Positions 34,615 to 46,106 of a stretch of DNA of 64,000 nucleotides are shown here, piece after piece. The stretch is from Micropterus salmoides (Eukaryota; Chordata; Actinopteri; Centrarchiformes; Centrarchidae): the NCBI RefSeq assembly GCF_014851395.1, contig NW_024040041.1, forward strand, positions 14,807,742 through 14,871,741, given 5' to 3'. The translations under genes and the position numbers were made by a program. The notes below the pieces were generated by a model. That model saw nothing but the letters and a program-made list of their open reading frames with translations. It had not been told where the DNA came from and did not search any database. The first letter of the stretch is position 1. Each line of letters starts with the position of its first letter.

Positions 34615-34653
34615 CACAGTGACTGGAGTTGGTTGAGCAGCTGTACAAAAACC
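34615..34653 (+). other. V 23-RSS, gene at 34173
   Basis: Heptamer CACAGTG 34615-34621, 23-bp spacer, nonamer ACAAAAACC 34645-34653. Confidence 0.93.
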
Positions 34654-35565
34654 TACAGTACTCCTCTTGCAGGCTGTTAGAAATCAGGCATGATTTATTT
34701 TTGTATTCATAGTACATAGTATATTATATATATATGCTTTCTATATTGTTTTATTGGATATATTGTAATTAATAATGAATTCTACAAAGTCACATAAAAC
34801 ACATAAAAAACTAATTTTAGATTTGTTTTTGCAACTTCAGACACATTAACATCTGTATGACGTGAATCATATTATGGGAGTGAACAATGTTGTTGTAGTT
34901 TCTTTTATAAAATCACTAGAGGGCAGTCAGTGTCAAGTTTCTCTCTCCTCTGTTTCTAAAAGGAGACACTCAGATCTGATGCTCTGATCTTAACTGACTG
35001 ACACTTGAACCCTGGACTGAACTAAAGCTTAACACTCCTGCTGCTCATGTACACTGGATACTAGTTGATACTTTTCTACTCTAAGCAAAATGAGCAAGAG
35101 TACCAAATTTTCTGTATCTGTACTCAGAATTGGCGGGGCTTAATCTATAAGCGGGTGGTATTAACTGGAAGTTATTTAAGCCTGAAATTTCTATCAGAAC
35201 TTGCTATATTTATTAGAAAACCATTTACAGAACAGCCTCAGATGATACTCATAGAAAGTATCTGTACCGGATACTCATTTTAACCGAGTACTTGCTAAAC
35301 CCTAATAATTAGTTGATTATGTATATGTTTTTCTCAAACTCAAAAGACGCAGCACCTAGGCAATCCTCATACTCTCGCCGTTTTTTTCAACTGATAAGTT
35401 ACATACGTAAGTTCAATCAACACGACAAAAGTGTCAAATAGTCAACACAATGAATTAATGCAAGTTTAACTTTCTAAAACTCATACAGTTGAGTTCAAAA
35501 TCCCAAACTTGTCAGAGCTATTTGAGTTAAAAAGAAGAAATAAGTTCACATGACTAAATGGGTCT
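34654..35565. other. Intergenic flank, no gene
   Basis: Includes the block 34910-35085 that matches 17345-17478 plus 17951-18000 (uninterrupted here). Nothing else recognised. Confidence 0.5.
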
Positions 35566-36273
35566 ATGATTCTTTTCAGTGTGTGTTTTCTGAGGTCCAA
35601 GGTCAACGCAGCAGTCTACCAGAAAGTTTTACAGCACTTCATGCTTCCTGCTGCTGACGAACTTTATGGAGATGCAGATTTCATTTTCCAACAGGACTTG
35701 GCACCTGCACACAGTGCCAAAGCTACCAGTACCTGGTTTAAGGACCATGGTATCCCTGTTCTTAATTGGCCAGCAAACTCGCCTGACCTTAACCCTATAG
35801 AAAATCTATGGGGTATTATGAAGAGGAAGATGCGATACGCCAGACCCAACAATGCAGAAGAGCTGAGGGCCACTATCAGAGCAACCTGAGCTCTCATAAC
35901 ACCTGAGCAGTGCCACAGACTGATCGACTCCATGCCACGCCGCATTGCTGCAGTAATTCAGGCAAAAGGAGCCCCAACTAAGTATTGAGTGCTGTACATG
36001 CTCATACTTTTCATGTTCATACTCAGTTGGGCAACATTTCTAAAAATCCTTTTTTTGTATTAGTCTTAAGTAATATTCTAATTTTTGGAGATACTGAATT
36101 TGGGATTTTCATTAGTTGTCAGTTTTAATCATCACAATTAAATGAAATAATGATTTGAAATATATCAGTCTGTGTGTAATGAATGAATATAATATCCAAG
36201 TTTCACTTTTTGAACGGAATTACTGAAATAAATCAACTTTTTGATGATATTCTAATTAAATGACCAGCACCTG
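35566..36273 (+). mobile_element. Tc1-type transposon, 5'-truncated
   Basis: C-terminal transposase part with FQQDLAPAHSAKAT (second Asp), SPDLNPIENLWGIMKRK (Glu) and, after a TGA at 35887, RLIDSMPRRIAAVIQAKG. The right end reads AATGACCAGCACCTG-like sequence followed by TA. The left half, with the DNA-binding domain and first Asp, is missing. Confidence 0.8.
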
Positions 36274-36275
36274 TA

Positions 36276-36800
36276 CAGTGTGTAAATAACTGTAGATGTC
36301 ATTTTATTTATTTACTTTTTAAAATTTTTATCCACTCTAAATCTATATATGTGTACATACTGTAGTTCTATGTGATTGTAGCATGAAGGAGCTGCAACTT
36401 ACAATAATCCTCTATCCCAAGAACTGGAAATGCAATGTCTGTAAATATAGTAGCACCCCATTGTGTTAATTTATTAGAGGCCTGATTTATTATTCAGCTA
36501 TTTCATATTTTGCTATTGATACCATCCATAAAAGCTGCTAAACTGTGTGTCATTGTTTTTTAAAACAATGATAATAAAGATCAGTTCAGTTTTATTTCAA
36601 TTTGTAATCCTGAGTTGGAAAATGAAAAATTAATTGATTGATTTTGTCAGAGAAATTTACAAAATATTACAATTGAGTGTGTAATGAAATTAAAACATCA
36701 TAAAGCAGAGGTGATTTCCAGGCATGGTTTCACTCTGCAGATATAATAACAGTCAACAGACTCTTCTATTGGCTCCATTTAGACCAACATTGATGCTTCA
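36276..36800. other. Intergenic, no gene
   Basis: AT-rich, nothing recognised before the family C promoter. Confidence 0.4.
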
Positions 36801-36813
36801 TATGTTTGATTCT

Positions 36814-36821
36814 ATGCAAAC
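36814..36821 (+). promoter_or_regulatory. Octamer-like ATGCAAAC, family C promoter
   Basis: Lies about 90 bp upstream of the family C leader ATG at 36908. Confidence 0.55.
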
Positions 36822-36907
36822 TCAGTTACCTTCCTTGTTACTCAGCTATAAAAACTTCCCATCAGGCTGTCAGTGGAGTTCGCAGCACGTCACTTTCAAC
36901 ATAAACC

Positions 36908-38077
36908 ATGTTTTCTGTAGCTCTACTGCTGCTGTTGGCAGCTGGATGTGAGTCTCTCTTCTATTGCAGTATAACTTGATAATTTCTTACAAAACATTTT
37001 CTTTATTTAACAGTGTTAACAGTTGACACAGCCAGCCTCTGTGACTGTGCAGCCAGGTCAACGTCTGACCATCACCTGTCAGGTCTCTTATTCTATTAGC
37101 AGCTGCTGGACAGCTTGGATCAGACAGCCTGCAGGGAAAGGACTGGAGTGGATTAGTACTGACGCCTAAGCCCCATCCACCCTACTCCGTTTTAGTTTAC
37201 AAACGGAGAATTAAAACGAATACAATCTCCGTCCACACCAGTGTTTCTGCTGCGTTTTGGAGTTGATCTCCATCTACATTAAATCGACACAGCTAGGACC
37301 CATTCAGGTACACTGGGCAAGACAGTGTAAACACGAAGCAGATGATCTGTTCCGTAGTTACAAAAGATTTGGCGAAAGAATAAATAAATACAGACTAAGC
37401 ATCAGACCATTTTTTTTCTTGTTGCGTGGATCAATAATGAGCTGGGACTGTTACTGAATGTAACACGGGATTGTGGCATCAGAAAACAGACTGGGAGTTT
37501 TTGCAAAGTAAACAGCGACATGCACAGTACAAGTGTAGGCAGATGAGTGTTATCTGCATGGTACAGAATATTTTAATAAAAATATGATGTCAAAAACCCG
37601 GTCAGCAGCATTGTGTTTCTGCTTTGCAAGACCCAATCAGAGAGCGTAGCGTGAGCGGCTACGTCATCGTTTCTAAAGTCCTCCGTTTTGGTCCGTCTTC
37701 ACTAAAACACCCTCCGGAGTTTGGAAACGCAAAACGGGGTCGGCAGCGTTTCCAAACTTATCGGTTTTAGGTCTTTGTTTTCATCATTGTAGTCTGGACA
37801 GAATGTTCAAACGTAGCAAAAGGTCTCTGTTTTAATTCGAAAACACAGTAGTGTGGATTAGGCCTTATTCTCTTGGCTACTAGACAGCTTGGATCAGACA
37901 GCCTGCAGGGAAAGGATTGGAGAGGATTGGAAGTGGAGCTGTTGGATACACCACATTCTACAAAGATTCGCTAAAGAACAAGTTCAGTATCGACTTAGAC
38001 TCTTAGTGACTCTAAACAGACAGAATATCAGAATGTGCAGCCTGAGGACACTGCTGTATATTACTGTGCCAGAGATC
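36908..38077 (+). pseudogene. IGHV family C pseudogene split by a MITE
   Basis: Leader exon 36908-36947 (MFSVALLLLLAAG) with GTGAGT donor. V exon FR1 to FR2 reads TVQPGQRLTITCQVS and WIRQPAGKGLEWI up to 37163. A MITE (37164-37863) follows, then a second copy of CDR1-FR2 from 37864, followed by CDR2 and FR3 (TTFYKDSLKNKFSI-like) and EDTAVYYCAR. FR3 has TAG and TGA stops near 38007-38012, and FR2 Trp is Arg in the second copy. The heptamer position reads CACATTA and no nonamer follows. The two halves may derive from two genes. Confidence 0.85.
37164..37863 (+). mobile_element. MITE, about 0.7 kb, hAT-like
   Basis: Left end GCCTAAGCCCCATCCACC pairs with the right end (reverse complement GGCCTAATCCACACTACT). 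Both continue into GTTTT-rich subterminal sequence. No coding capacity beyond chance. Flanked by a 77-bp duplication of V sequence rather than a short target repeat. Confidence 0.65.
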
Positions 38078-38084
38078 CACATTA

Positions 38085-38562
38085 ATAATAATAATAACAC
38101 TTGTAACATGAAGCCACCAGAGGAGGAGCGCTCAGACCACTAACGACTTCAACACCAGTTAAAGACCAGTTTAAATGGTTCTTAATTTAAATTAACAGGA
38201 TCTATTCTCATTCATTTAAATGCATATAATGCATGCATATAAATTATAATCACTGATACATCATTGTTGCTGCGGACCCAGGGGAGTGCAGTGTCACACG
38301 TTCAGAATGAGCCTTTAAATAAACTAAAGTACAGCACAAGCCGCTCTGCTCTGCAACAGTGAGGGCAGGGTACGTTTGCGGGGACAGGGATTAAGTGGTA
38401 GTGATATAGTTGAGTGGTCATCATGCAGTTTGAAATGAATGTGCTATAACAGAGCTGTTTTATGATGTTCTAAGGAAGCACTGGATATCTCACTGCAGTA
38501 TCTCCCCAATTGTTTTGTTGATTCACTGTTCCTAATGCTGCAGGTGAAACCATTGGCACATT
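38085..38562. other. Family C 3' flank, no gene
   Basis: ACATGAAGCCACCAGAGGAG and neighbours match 9665-9715. No RSS. Confidence 0.5.
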
Positions 38563-40042
38563 TTCAGAATCAGAATCAGAAGGAGCTTTATTGCCAAGTA
38601 ATGTTTTACACATATAAGAAATTTGCTTAAATCAAGGTGCTGCACGCAGACAGACATACAGATGACATAAATAGATGTAGAAATATATAAATATGTAATA
38701 AACAAATGCAAGTTATATAAGAATAATAGAAGAATAGAGAAAAATAACAATATAAAAAAAAATTATAATAAAAATAAAAATAACAATGGAATGACAACGA
38801 TTTACAATTAACAATAAATTAACAACAAATGTGCAATGTGCCAGGTTCGTGCATGATATGACATGAAGTGATATTTACATGTGCAGAGACGATTGTATTA
38901 TTTGAAAGGGGGGAATATCAGTGGGGGGGGCCGGGCCTTGTTAATGAGGCTAGCTGCAGACGGGTAGAAGCTGTTTTTGTGGAGAGAGGTTTTGGTCCTG
39001 ATGGACCGCAGCCTCCTGCCAGAGGGGAGAGGATGAAACAGTTTGTGGCCGGGATGGGAGGTGTCAGTTGCAATCTTTACTCCTCGCCTCAGAGTCCTGG
39101 AGGCATACAGGTCCTGGTCTGATACGCTGCACCCTGCCCTTGTCCCTGGCAGTGGCAGCAGCGTACCAGATGGTGATGGAGGAGGTGAGGATGGAATCGA
39201 TGATGGCGGTGTAGAAGTGCACCATCATTGTCTTTGGCAGGCTGAACCTCTTTAGCTGCCGCAGGAAGTACATCCTCTGCTGGGCCTTCTCGTTGAGGGA
39301 GGTGATGTTCAGCTCCCACTTGAGGTCCTGTGAGATGATGGTGCCCAGGAAAAGGAAGGAGTCCATAGTGGTGACGGGGGAGTCACTCAGGATTATGGGG
39401 GAGGGTGGGGCTGGGCTCTTCCTGAAGTCCACAACCATCTCCACTGTCTTCAGAGCGTTGAGCTCCAGACTGTTCTGGCTGCACCAGGTCACCAGGTCGA
39501 TCTCCCACCTGTAGGCGGACTCATCCCCACCAGAGATGAATGATGTGTAGCCTCTGCGTATCCCCGCAGCCTACGCCGTCACCTGCATCGGTTTGACTCA
39601 GAAGCATAAATTGCACTTTACAGTTTATGATTAAAAATTCCAGATTAGGAAAACAGTGCTGTTCAATCACTGTTACGTCGGTACACCAACCATTGTTAAT
39701 ATAAAAACAGATACCTCTACCTTTTGTTTTGCCGGAGAGTTCTGTGTCACGATCCGCTCTGTAGAGTTGGAAGCGAGCCAGCTGCAGCGCGGAGTCTAGT
39801 ATTGATCCACACAGCCACGTCTCCATGAAACACAGAACAGAAGATGAATAAAAGACTGTTTTTCCCCACCTGTAGCTGAAGTTCGTCCAGTTTGTTGCAC
39901 AGTGAGCGCACGTTGGACAGAAATATTGCCGGCAGCGGTGTGCTCTCACTGCCGGCAGAGGCGCACGAGCGACCCGGCTGTTTCCCTCTCTTATGGCGTA
40001 GTGATGGCAAGCTTGACTCTTTTGACAGACTCGAATTTTCAA
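38563..40042 (-). mobile_element. LINE with (TTCTGA) tail, antisense, internally deleted
   Basis: Minus-strand reading: endonuclease N-terminus (about 40010-39560) with IFLSNVRSLCNKLDELQL and TWLCGSI. It jumps to the reverse transcriptase C-terminus (39492-39064) with LNALKTVEMVVDF, FLFLGTIISQDLKW and KAQQRMYFLRQLKRF. The 3' region ends at TCAGAATCAGAATCAG. The catalytic RT core is missing. CR1/Jockey-side LINE by motif style; exact clade not assigned. Confidence 0.8.
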
Positions 40043-42045
40043 ATCTCGCTCATTAAAATGAACTAATCTTTTTTTGTGTCATTTTGTTCATTTGAACTAG
40101 GCTGGTTATTGTGGCGCTGAAGCCCTCTAGTGGGCGAATAAAAAACAGCGCCAAGGCTGCCTGTCTTGCTTGAATAAGTATAACGCACAAATTAACCTCT
40201 TGATCACTCTCTATTGTAGCATGACTACATTGACGTAATAAATTTATGAGAATTAATACAAAATTATGAATTTTAATATTCAGAAAATATTAATTCATAA
40301 ATCTCTCGAGGGGCACCACCCGATATTCCGTTCGCCCAGGGTCTCGGGACTCCCTGAGCATGGCTAATAATTAGACAGTTATTTACTAGTGATCAGTTAG
40401 TTAACAATCGCTCAGTTATCTTAAATCAGTCAGTCAATCTCATATCGAAGTGGTCAATTCTCTTGGCAGGGACTTGGAGACAGGCAATACACACAATTCC
40501 TTGATTACAGTGAATTTATTAACTAACTAGAGACCACGTGGATTGGTCTGACCTCGGTGAAGTTGGCTCAATGAAAAACTTAAAAAGGGAACTTGGTCGT
40601 TCCTGAATTAGATCAGTGTAACTTAACGGACTGATAACTCTAACAAAACAAAAGAAAGAAAAAAATAAACAGTACAGTTGCTGGAACTGAGGGGCAAATC
40701 AATGTCGCGGCACTTCACGTGTGTAGCTTCAAGCGAACAAAGGCTTCGTTGCGCTGGTCGAACTCTTAGGGCGTTGCCTGGAAGCGTCCAGAGAGCAGAG
40801 CGGAAGACCAGGGCACGAGGAGAGGAGTAGAGCCGAGAAGAGAGAGAACGACGTCGTGTGTCGCTCTTTTGTTGTCTGGGGCGTGGTTCCCCAGAGGGCA
40901 GTCCTTTGTTCCCGAGGGAGCGTTTCCGGTTTCCCGAGGGACTGCCTTTCTAAACTTTAATGTCTAAAAAGAAAAGAAAATCTATTTGCGCATATTATAT
41001 ATATATATATATATAATAATAATCAAATATTTTCCAGAATCAAACCTCAATGGTCAAACGGTTGTACCATTCTAAGTTAGGCATTTGGTAACAGGAAAAC
41101 AATTGTCACATTATTGGTCAGGAGAAGTGAGTGACATTTATACATTAATGGAATTTCCGACGATGGTATGTAATACTTATTTCGTCCACTTGGGGGAGCT
41201 CAGGTTACATGAGGAAAGCTTAGATTAACCCAAAACAATCTTTCCATAGGAACTGGGGAATTCAACCTTGAATTCAAGCTGGATAATTAATTGTATAGTA
41301 TGACATTTCTTTATCATCATTTCTAAAGGAATTGTGTGAGAAAGTATTATGAAAAAGTATTGGTTACACATAAAATGAGAGTGTCCTTAATCTTGCTGAA
41401 AATAAAAACACTGCAAAAGTAACTTATTTAGATTCTTTTCAGCACTAATCAACAACAGATAGCAACAACATTGTAACATAACTACTCAAGAGGCAAACAT
41501 AATCAAGTAACTAAAAGATTTAATTAAACAGTTAAGGCTTTGGGGTCTTTGGAGACTGCAGTCTTTGTTTATTTAAAGTTCGGCTGTCCTGGATTATGTC
41601 ACACAGGCGTAAAAGGGGGTATCCCTTTGATGGGGTAATGAAACACAGACTCAGCAATTGACCCTATCATGACCTGGGAAAACCTGTCATAGTACTCTGT
41701 CACACTGTCAAATCCAGTTCCAGACTGTTAGGGAGGGTATAGGAACAAACATTGAGGGTAAATTGCGTCACAAATCAGTTTCCAATATAACTTAGTAACT
41801 TAGTAATTATACTGTTAAGTAAGTAGTCAGTTGAGTATTAATTTGCATATAAGTTGCTTTAGTCGTTATCCAACATAATTTGCATGTTACAATGTGTAAC
41901 ACAATCAGTACATTTCTCTATTAGACAACATATATTTGCATGCAGTATGTATTATTACATGACACTGGTTGAAGAATAAAGACCATTTGGGTTTGAAGTG
42001 CTGCATTAATTTCTTATTTTTCAGTCTAGCTTTACTTATTCCAGG
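40043..42045. other. Two kilobases without a recognised gene
   Basis: No V segment, no RSS pair and no protein match recognised. Contains a short (AT)n run near 40996-41015. Around 40280-40950 the base composition changes (more GC, CTCTCGAGGGGCACCACC), which suggests an unrecognised mobile element. Confidence 0.4.
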
Positions 42046-42046
42046 G

Positions 42047-42131
42047 GAGTCAATGAAAAACTCAAATGTCTTCCACCTCTACTTATCTGACTGCAAAGAG
42101 GATGACAGAGAACAGTGGACACAGTTTAACA
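42047..42131 (+). promoter_or_regulatory. Family A promoter and 5' leader flank, cut by Tc1
   Basis: GGAGTCAATGAAAAACTCAA through GAACAGTGGACACAGTTTAACA matches the family A promoter. The octamer is degraded to ATGAAAAA. A transposon starts at 42134, exactly where the leader ATG should be. Confidence 0.7.
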
Positions 42132-42133
42132 TA

Positions 42134-43342
42134 CACTCACCTAAAGGATTATTAGGAACACCATACTAATACTGTGTTTGACCCCTTTCGCCTTCAGAAC
42201 TGCCTTAATTCTACGTGGCATTGATTCAACAAGGTGCTGAAAGCATTCTTTAGAAATGTTGGCCCATATTGATAGGATAACATCTTGCAGTTGATGGAGA
42301 TTTGTGGGATGCACATCCAGGGCACGAAGCTCCCGTTCCACCACATCCCAAAGATGCTCTATTGGGTTGAGATCTGGTGACTGTGGGGGCCATTTTAGTA
42401 CAGTGAACTCATTGTCATGTTCAAGAAACTAATTTGAAATGATTCGAGCTTTGTGACATGGTGCATTATCCTGCTGGAAGTATCAGAGGATGGGTACATG
42501 GTGGCCATAAAGGGATAGACATGGTCAGAAACAATGCTCAGGTAGGCTGTGGCATTTAAACGATGCCCAATTGGCACTAAGGGGCCTAAAGTGTGCCAAG
42601 AAAACATCCCCCACACCATTACACCACCACCACCAGCCTGCACAGTGGTAACAAGGCATGATGGATCCATGTTCTCATTCTGTTTACGCCAAATTCTGAC
42701 TCTACCATCTGAATGTCTCAACAGAAATCGAGACTCATCAGACCACGCAACATTTTTCCAGTCTTCAACTGTCCAATTTTGGTGAGCTCTTGCAAATTGT
42801 GGCCTCTTTTTCCTATTTGTAGTGGAGATGAGTGGTACCCGGTGGGGTCTTCTGCTGTTGTAGCCCATCCGCCTCAAGGTTGTGCGTGTTGTGGCTTCAC
42901 AAATGCTTTGCTGCATACCTCGGTTGTAACGAGTGGTTATTTCAGTCAAAGTTGCTCTTCTATCAGCTTGAATCAGTCGGCCCATTCTCCTCTGACCTCT
43001 AGCATCAACAAGGCATTTTTGCCCACAGGACTGCCGCATACTGGATGTTTTTCCCTTTTCACACCATTCTTTGTAAACCCTAGAAATGGTTGTGCGTGAA
43101 AATCCCAGTAACTGAGCAGATTGTGAAATACTCAGACCGGGCCGTCTGGCACCAACAACCATGCCACGCTCAGAATTGCTTAAATCACCTTTCTTTCCCA
43201 TTCTGACATTCAGTTTGGAGTTCAGGAGATTGTCTTGACCAGGACCACACCCCTAAATGCACTGAAGCAACTGCCATGTTGATTAGATAATTGCAATAAT
43301 GAGAAATTGAACAGGTGTTCCTAATAATCCTTTAAGTGAGTG
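42134..43342 (-). mobile_element. Tc1-type transposon with decayed transposase
   Basis: Inverted ends CACTCACCTAAAGGATTATTAGG and its partner CCTAATAATCCTTTAAGTGAGTG, each flanked by TA. Transposase on the minus strand: 43201-42395 holds the N-terminal helix-turn-helix part and SDESRFLLRHSD (first Asp). A frameshift near 42480 precedes the QDNAP segment (second Asp). The C-terminal end (42344-42141) has VERELRALDV. Not functional. Confidence 0.88.
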
Positions 43343-43344
43343 TA

Positions 43345-43393
43345 ATGGACTATAGGACAGGACTGCTGCTTTTAATTGTCTACTGGGCAGACG
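43345..43393 (+). pseudogene. Orphan IGHV family A leader
   Basis: Codes MDYRTGLLLLIVYWA-like residues directly after the Tc1 right end. The splice donor, GTGAAG in other genes, reads ACGAAA here. No family A V exon or RSS follows; the next V DNA is the family B gene at 44154. Confidence 0.82.
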
Positions 43394-44039
43394 AAAATCT
43401 TGTGGTGAATATATAAAGGTATAGATATCTTAAATGTCTTATAACAGCAGAGCCAGTGGATACACATCCCTTGTTTTCCACTCACGTAATTTTCTTTTTA
43501 CCAAAATGAAACCAGATATTTCTTTATATAGATTTCAGTATCTGAGCAGCTCACTAGAGGCTTTAAGTTTCTCTTTAAGTTCTGTGGTTTCAAATATCTG
43601 CAAATACTGAAACCACTGAATGTCTCTAATGTACAACTTCAAACCTCCAACCAGCCGCAGACAACTAATATAACTCTTGTACTTGCACTTTCACTTGCAT
43701 ATCACCTGTTTTTGTGTGCATTGCCCAGAGTATTGTGTGTGTTGCCTATATGGGGAAACATTTTCCTGTTTGGAAAATAATGCGTGACAAAGCTGACTTA
43801 AACACTAGCTCTGTCTCTTCACACATACACAAATAGGATGCCCATTTGTAATTTGGCCAAGATGAAGAAAATCTCTAAACATATACACATCGAGTTAAAG
43901 ATTGTCATTGTACAGTTTTATTTTCTTAGTCTTTCCTTCCAGAAATTAGTTGTCAGTACTCTGTTGTTGTACAGATACTCTATGTATGGAAATGTATCTG
44001 TGTCACATGTTCCCTTTTCAAACCTGTAGAGGGAGGTCT

Positions 44040-44066
44040 ATGCAAACATATCCTCTCTTATAAACA
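44040..44066 (+). promoter_or_regulatory. Family B V promoter
   Basis: ATGCAAAC at 44040-44047 and TATAAA near 44059-44064 (CTTATAAACACACC), about 90-115 bp before the leader ATG. Confidence 0.72.
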
Positions 44067-44153
44067 CACCATCAGCAACTTGTGACAGAACACTGGGACA
44101 GTTTTATATATTTCACTCAGATCAGAGAGCTGAACTACAGTGTTTATCACAGA

Positions 44154-44604
44154 ATGGACAATACAATTATCTGGAGTTTTTTATTTGTAGTTACTATTCA
44201 TGGTGAGAAATCATTTCTGCTTTACTTCTTTTGTAAATGTCCAAACTGTGATTTACAAGTTTGTTGGATAATGATCAGAATTTTTTGCTTACAGGGGTTT
44301 GGAGTGAGATCAAACTGGACCAGTCTCCCTCTGAGGTGAAAAGACCTGGAGAGACAGTGAAGATGTCATGTGTCATATCTGGTTATAGCATGACAAGCAA
44401 CGATATTCACTGGGTACGACAGAGGCCAGGGAAAGCTCTGGAGTGGATTGGGTGGATGAGCACAGGTTCAAACTCTGCTAGCTATGCCAGCTCCTTTCAA
44501 AGCTGTTTCATCATGACTGAAAATGTGCCCAGCAGCACTCAGTACCTCGAGGTCAAGAGCCTGACAGCAGAAGATTCTGCTGTTTACTTCTGTGCTCGAT
44601 AAAG
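44154..44604 (+). CDS. IGHV family B, open V segment with extra Cys
   Basis: Leader exon 44154-44202 (MDNTIIWSFLFVVTIHG), acceptor AG at 44293-44294, V exon from 44295. Open frame: EIKLDQSPSEVKRPGE, MSCVISGYSM, CDR1 TSND, IHWVRQRPGKALEWIG, CDR2 MSTGSNS, AEDSAVYFCAR. In FR3 the usual FQSRF is FQSCF (TGT for CGT near 44503), adding an unpaired Cys. A TAA directly after CAR (44600-44602) is shared with all B members. Promoter, splice sites and RSS are intact. Confidence 0.9.
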
Positions 44605-44643
44605 CACAGTGACTGAAGACAGTGGAGCAGCTGCACAAAAACC
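44605..44643 (+). other. V 23-RSS, gene at 44154
   Basis: Heptamer CACAGTG 44605-44611, 23-bp spacer, nonamer ACAAAAACC 44635-44643. Confidence 0.92.
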
Positions 44644-45240
44644 TCCACAGACAACAAACAGCAATGTGATCTTAATGAATTCTGGGTTTTCTCAGCACCT
44701 TACAGAGGTACCCTGAACATATTCCCATTAGATTTCTAAATATTTTAACCTCGTCAGTCCATTTTGATTGTCTTTATGATGTCACTCAAAGTAAATAGAT
44801 CTGTCAGATGTCAAAGCATCATTTAATACTAAATTATCCATGTCACAAATGGCAAGCACAAATCATAAATTATATATTAAAAACATTGCTGGATGGTGGA
44901 ATATGATGACATGACAATAAAGCAGTTTTCAAAAATGCTACTGGATATTGCTTATCAGAAATACTGTAGTTCATTAAGCTCATCGGCAGCCCAATATGTT
45001 TACAGGGAGTTATGAGGCAAAAATAATAATAATTATCATTATTATTATACACATAATTTGAACTAATTTAAATAATAAAATGTGTCAGATTTCTGAACTG
45101 AGATTAATATTTTAATGTTTTTATTAAAATTAATTTGGGGACTCACTTTTTGAAGTTAATAATCATAGACATTTTATGCAAATGAAATTAAAGCACATCA
45201 AACTAAGTTTGAGAAATGACTCCTGAACATTAATTCATCA
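44644..45240. other. Intergenic flank, no gene
   Basis: Corresponds to 1110-1380 and 32460-32780, the conserved flank between B and A genes of a cassette. Confidence 0.55.
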
Positions 45241-45271
45241 AATTATAAACTGAAAGCCAAGTCCAAGTTCT

Positions 45272-45302
45272 CTCCTCCCTGTGAGGAGGAGTCAATGCAA
45301 AA
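45272..45302 (+). promoter_or_regulatory. Family A V promoter
   Basis: CTCCTCC (45272-45278) and GGAGGAG (45285-45291), then ATGCAAAA at 45295-45302, 80 bp before the leader. Confidence 0.72.
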
Positions 45303-45374
45303 CTCAGATGTCTTCCACCTCTACTTATCTGACTGCAGAGAGGATGACAGAGAACAGTGGACACACAGTTTAAC

Positions 45375-45819
45375 ATGATGGACTATAGGACAGGACTGCT
45401 GCTTTTAACTGTCTGCTGGGCAGGTGAAGATCTTCACAGGTCTTAATGCAATACATCGTTTATTTGTATCACCAGCTTATTATACTTGATATTTTTCATC
45501 CTCTTAACAGGTGTTGATGGCCAGACCCTGACAGAATCTGAACCAGTGGTTAAAAAGCCTGGAGAATCTCACAGATTGACCTGTACAGCCTCTGGATTCA
45601 CATTTAGCGACCATGCTATGAGCTGGATCAGACAGGCTTCTGGAAAAGGTCTGGAGTGGATTGCATTGGTCAGCCAACCTAGTGGTAGTAAACAATACTA
45701 CTCTCAATCAGTTCAAGGCCGGTTTACCATCTCCAGAGACAACAGCAGACAGCAGGTGTATCTGCAGATGAACAGCCTGAAGACTGAAGATTCTGCTGTT
45801 TATTATTGTGCTCGAGACT
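45375..45819 (+). CDS. IGHV family A, open V segment
   Basis: Leader exon 45375-45423 (MMDYRTGLLLLTVCWAG), acceptor AG at 45509-45510, V exon from 45511. Open frame: QTLTESEPVVKKPGE, LTCTAS, CDR1 GFTFSDHA, FR2 MSWIRQASGKGLEWIA, CDR2 VSQPSGSK, RFTISRDNSRQQVYLQ, YYCARD. FR2 has Ser for the usual Pro (QASGKG). It is the intact paralogue of the pseudogene at 1385. Confidence 0.92.
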
Positions 45820-45858
45820 CACAGTGACTGGAGTTGGTTGAGCAGCTGTGCAAAAACC
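45820..45858 (+). other. V 23-RSS, gene at 45375
   Basis: Heptamer CACAGTG 45820-45826, 23-bp spacer, nonamer GCAAAAACC 45850-45858 (first base differs). Confidence 0.9.
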
Positions 45859-46059
45859 TACAGATCTCATCAGAGCCCCTCACATGTTTAGTGTCCTCTA
45901 TGGAGATCATTTTGTTTCAGTATTATTTGTGTGAACAGATGAGTGATCCGTGTGTAAATGTGTAATCTGAAAATATAAAACACTTCCCACAAACACAAAA
46001 TGAAGATTTGTAAACTCACAAAAATATTTTGCAAATATAAAACCAATGATCAATGAGGG

Positions 46060-46106
46060 CCCCACGACCCTGAACCCCGGATAAGTGGTTGACGATGGAT
46101 GGATGG
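46060..46106 (+). mobile_element. Very short L2-type retroposon
   Basis: 47 bp ending in GATGGATGGATGG and carrying GGATAAGTGGTTGACG. A 14-bp direct repeat ATGATCAATGAGGG flanks it (46046-46059, 46107-46120), although its first bases merge with the GATG tail. Confidence 0.65.

Noticed and set aside
37257..37457. 66-codon open frame
   Set aside because: Lies inside the MITE, shows no homology, and the MITE copy at 28738 does not preserve it.
45504..45707. Minus-strand open frames across V exons, as here and at 50049-50252
   Set aside because: They mirror conserved V codons on the opposite strand.
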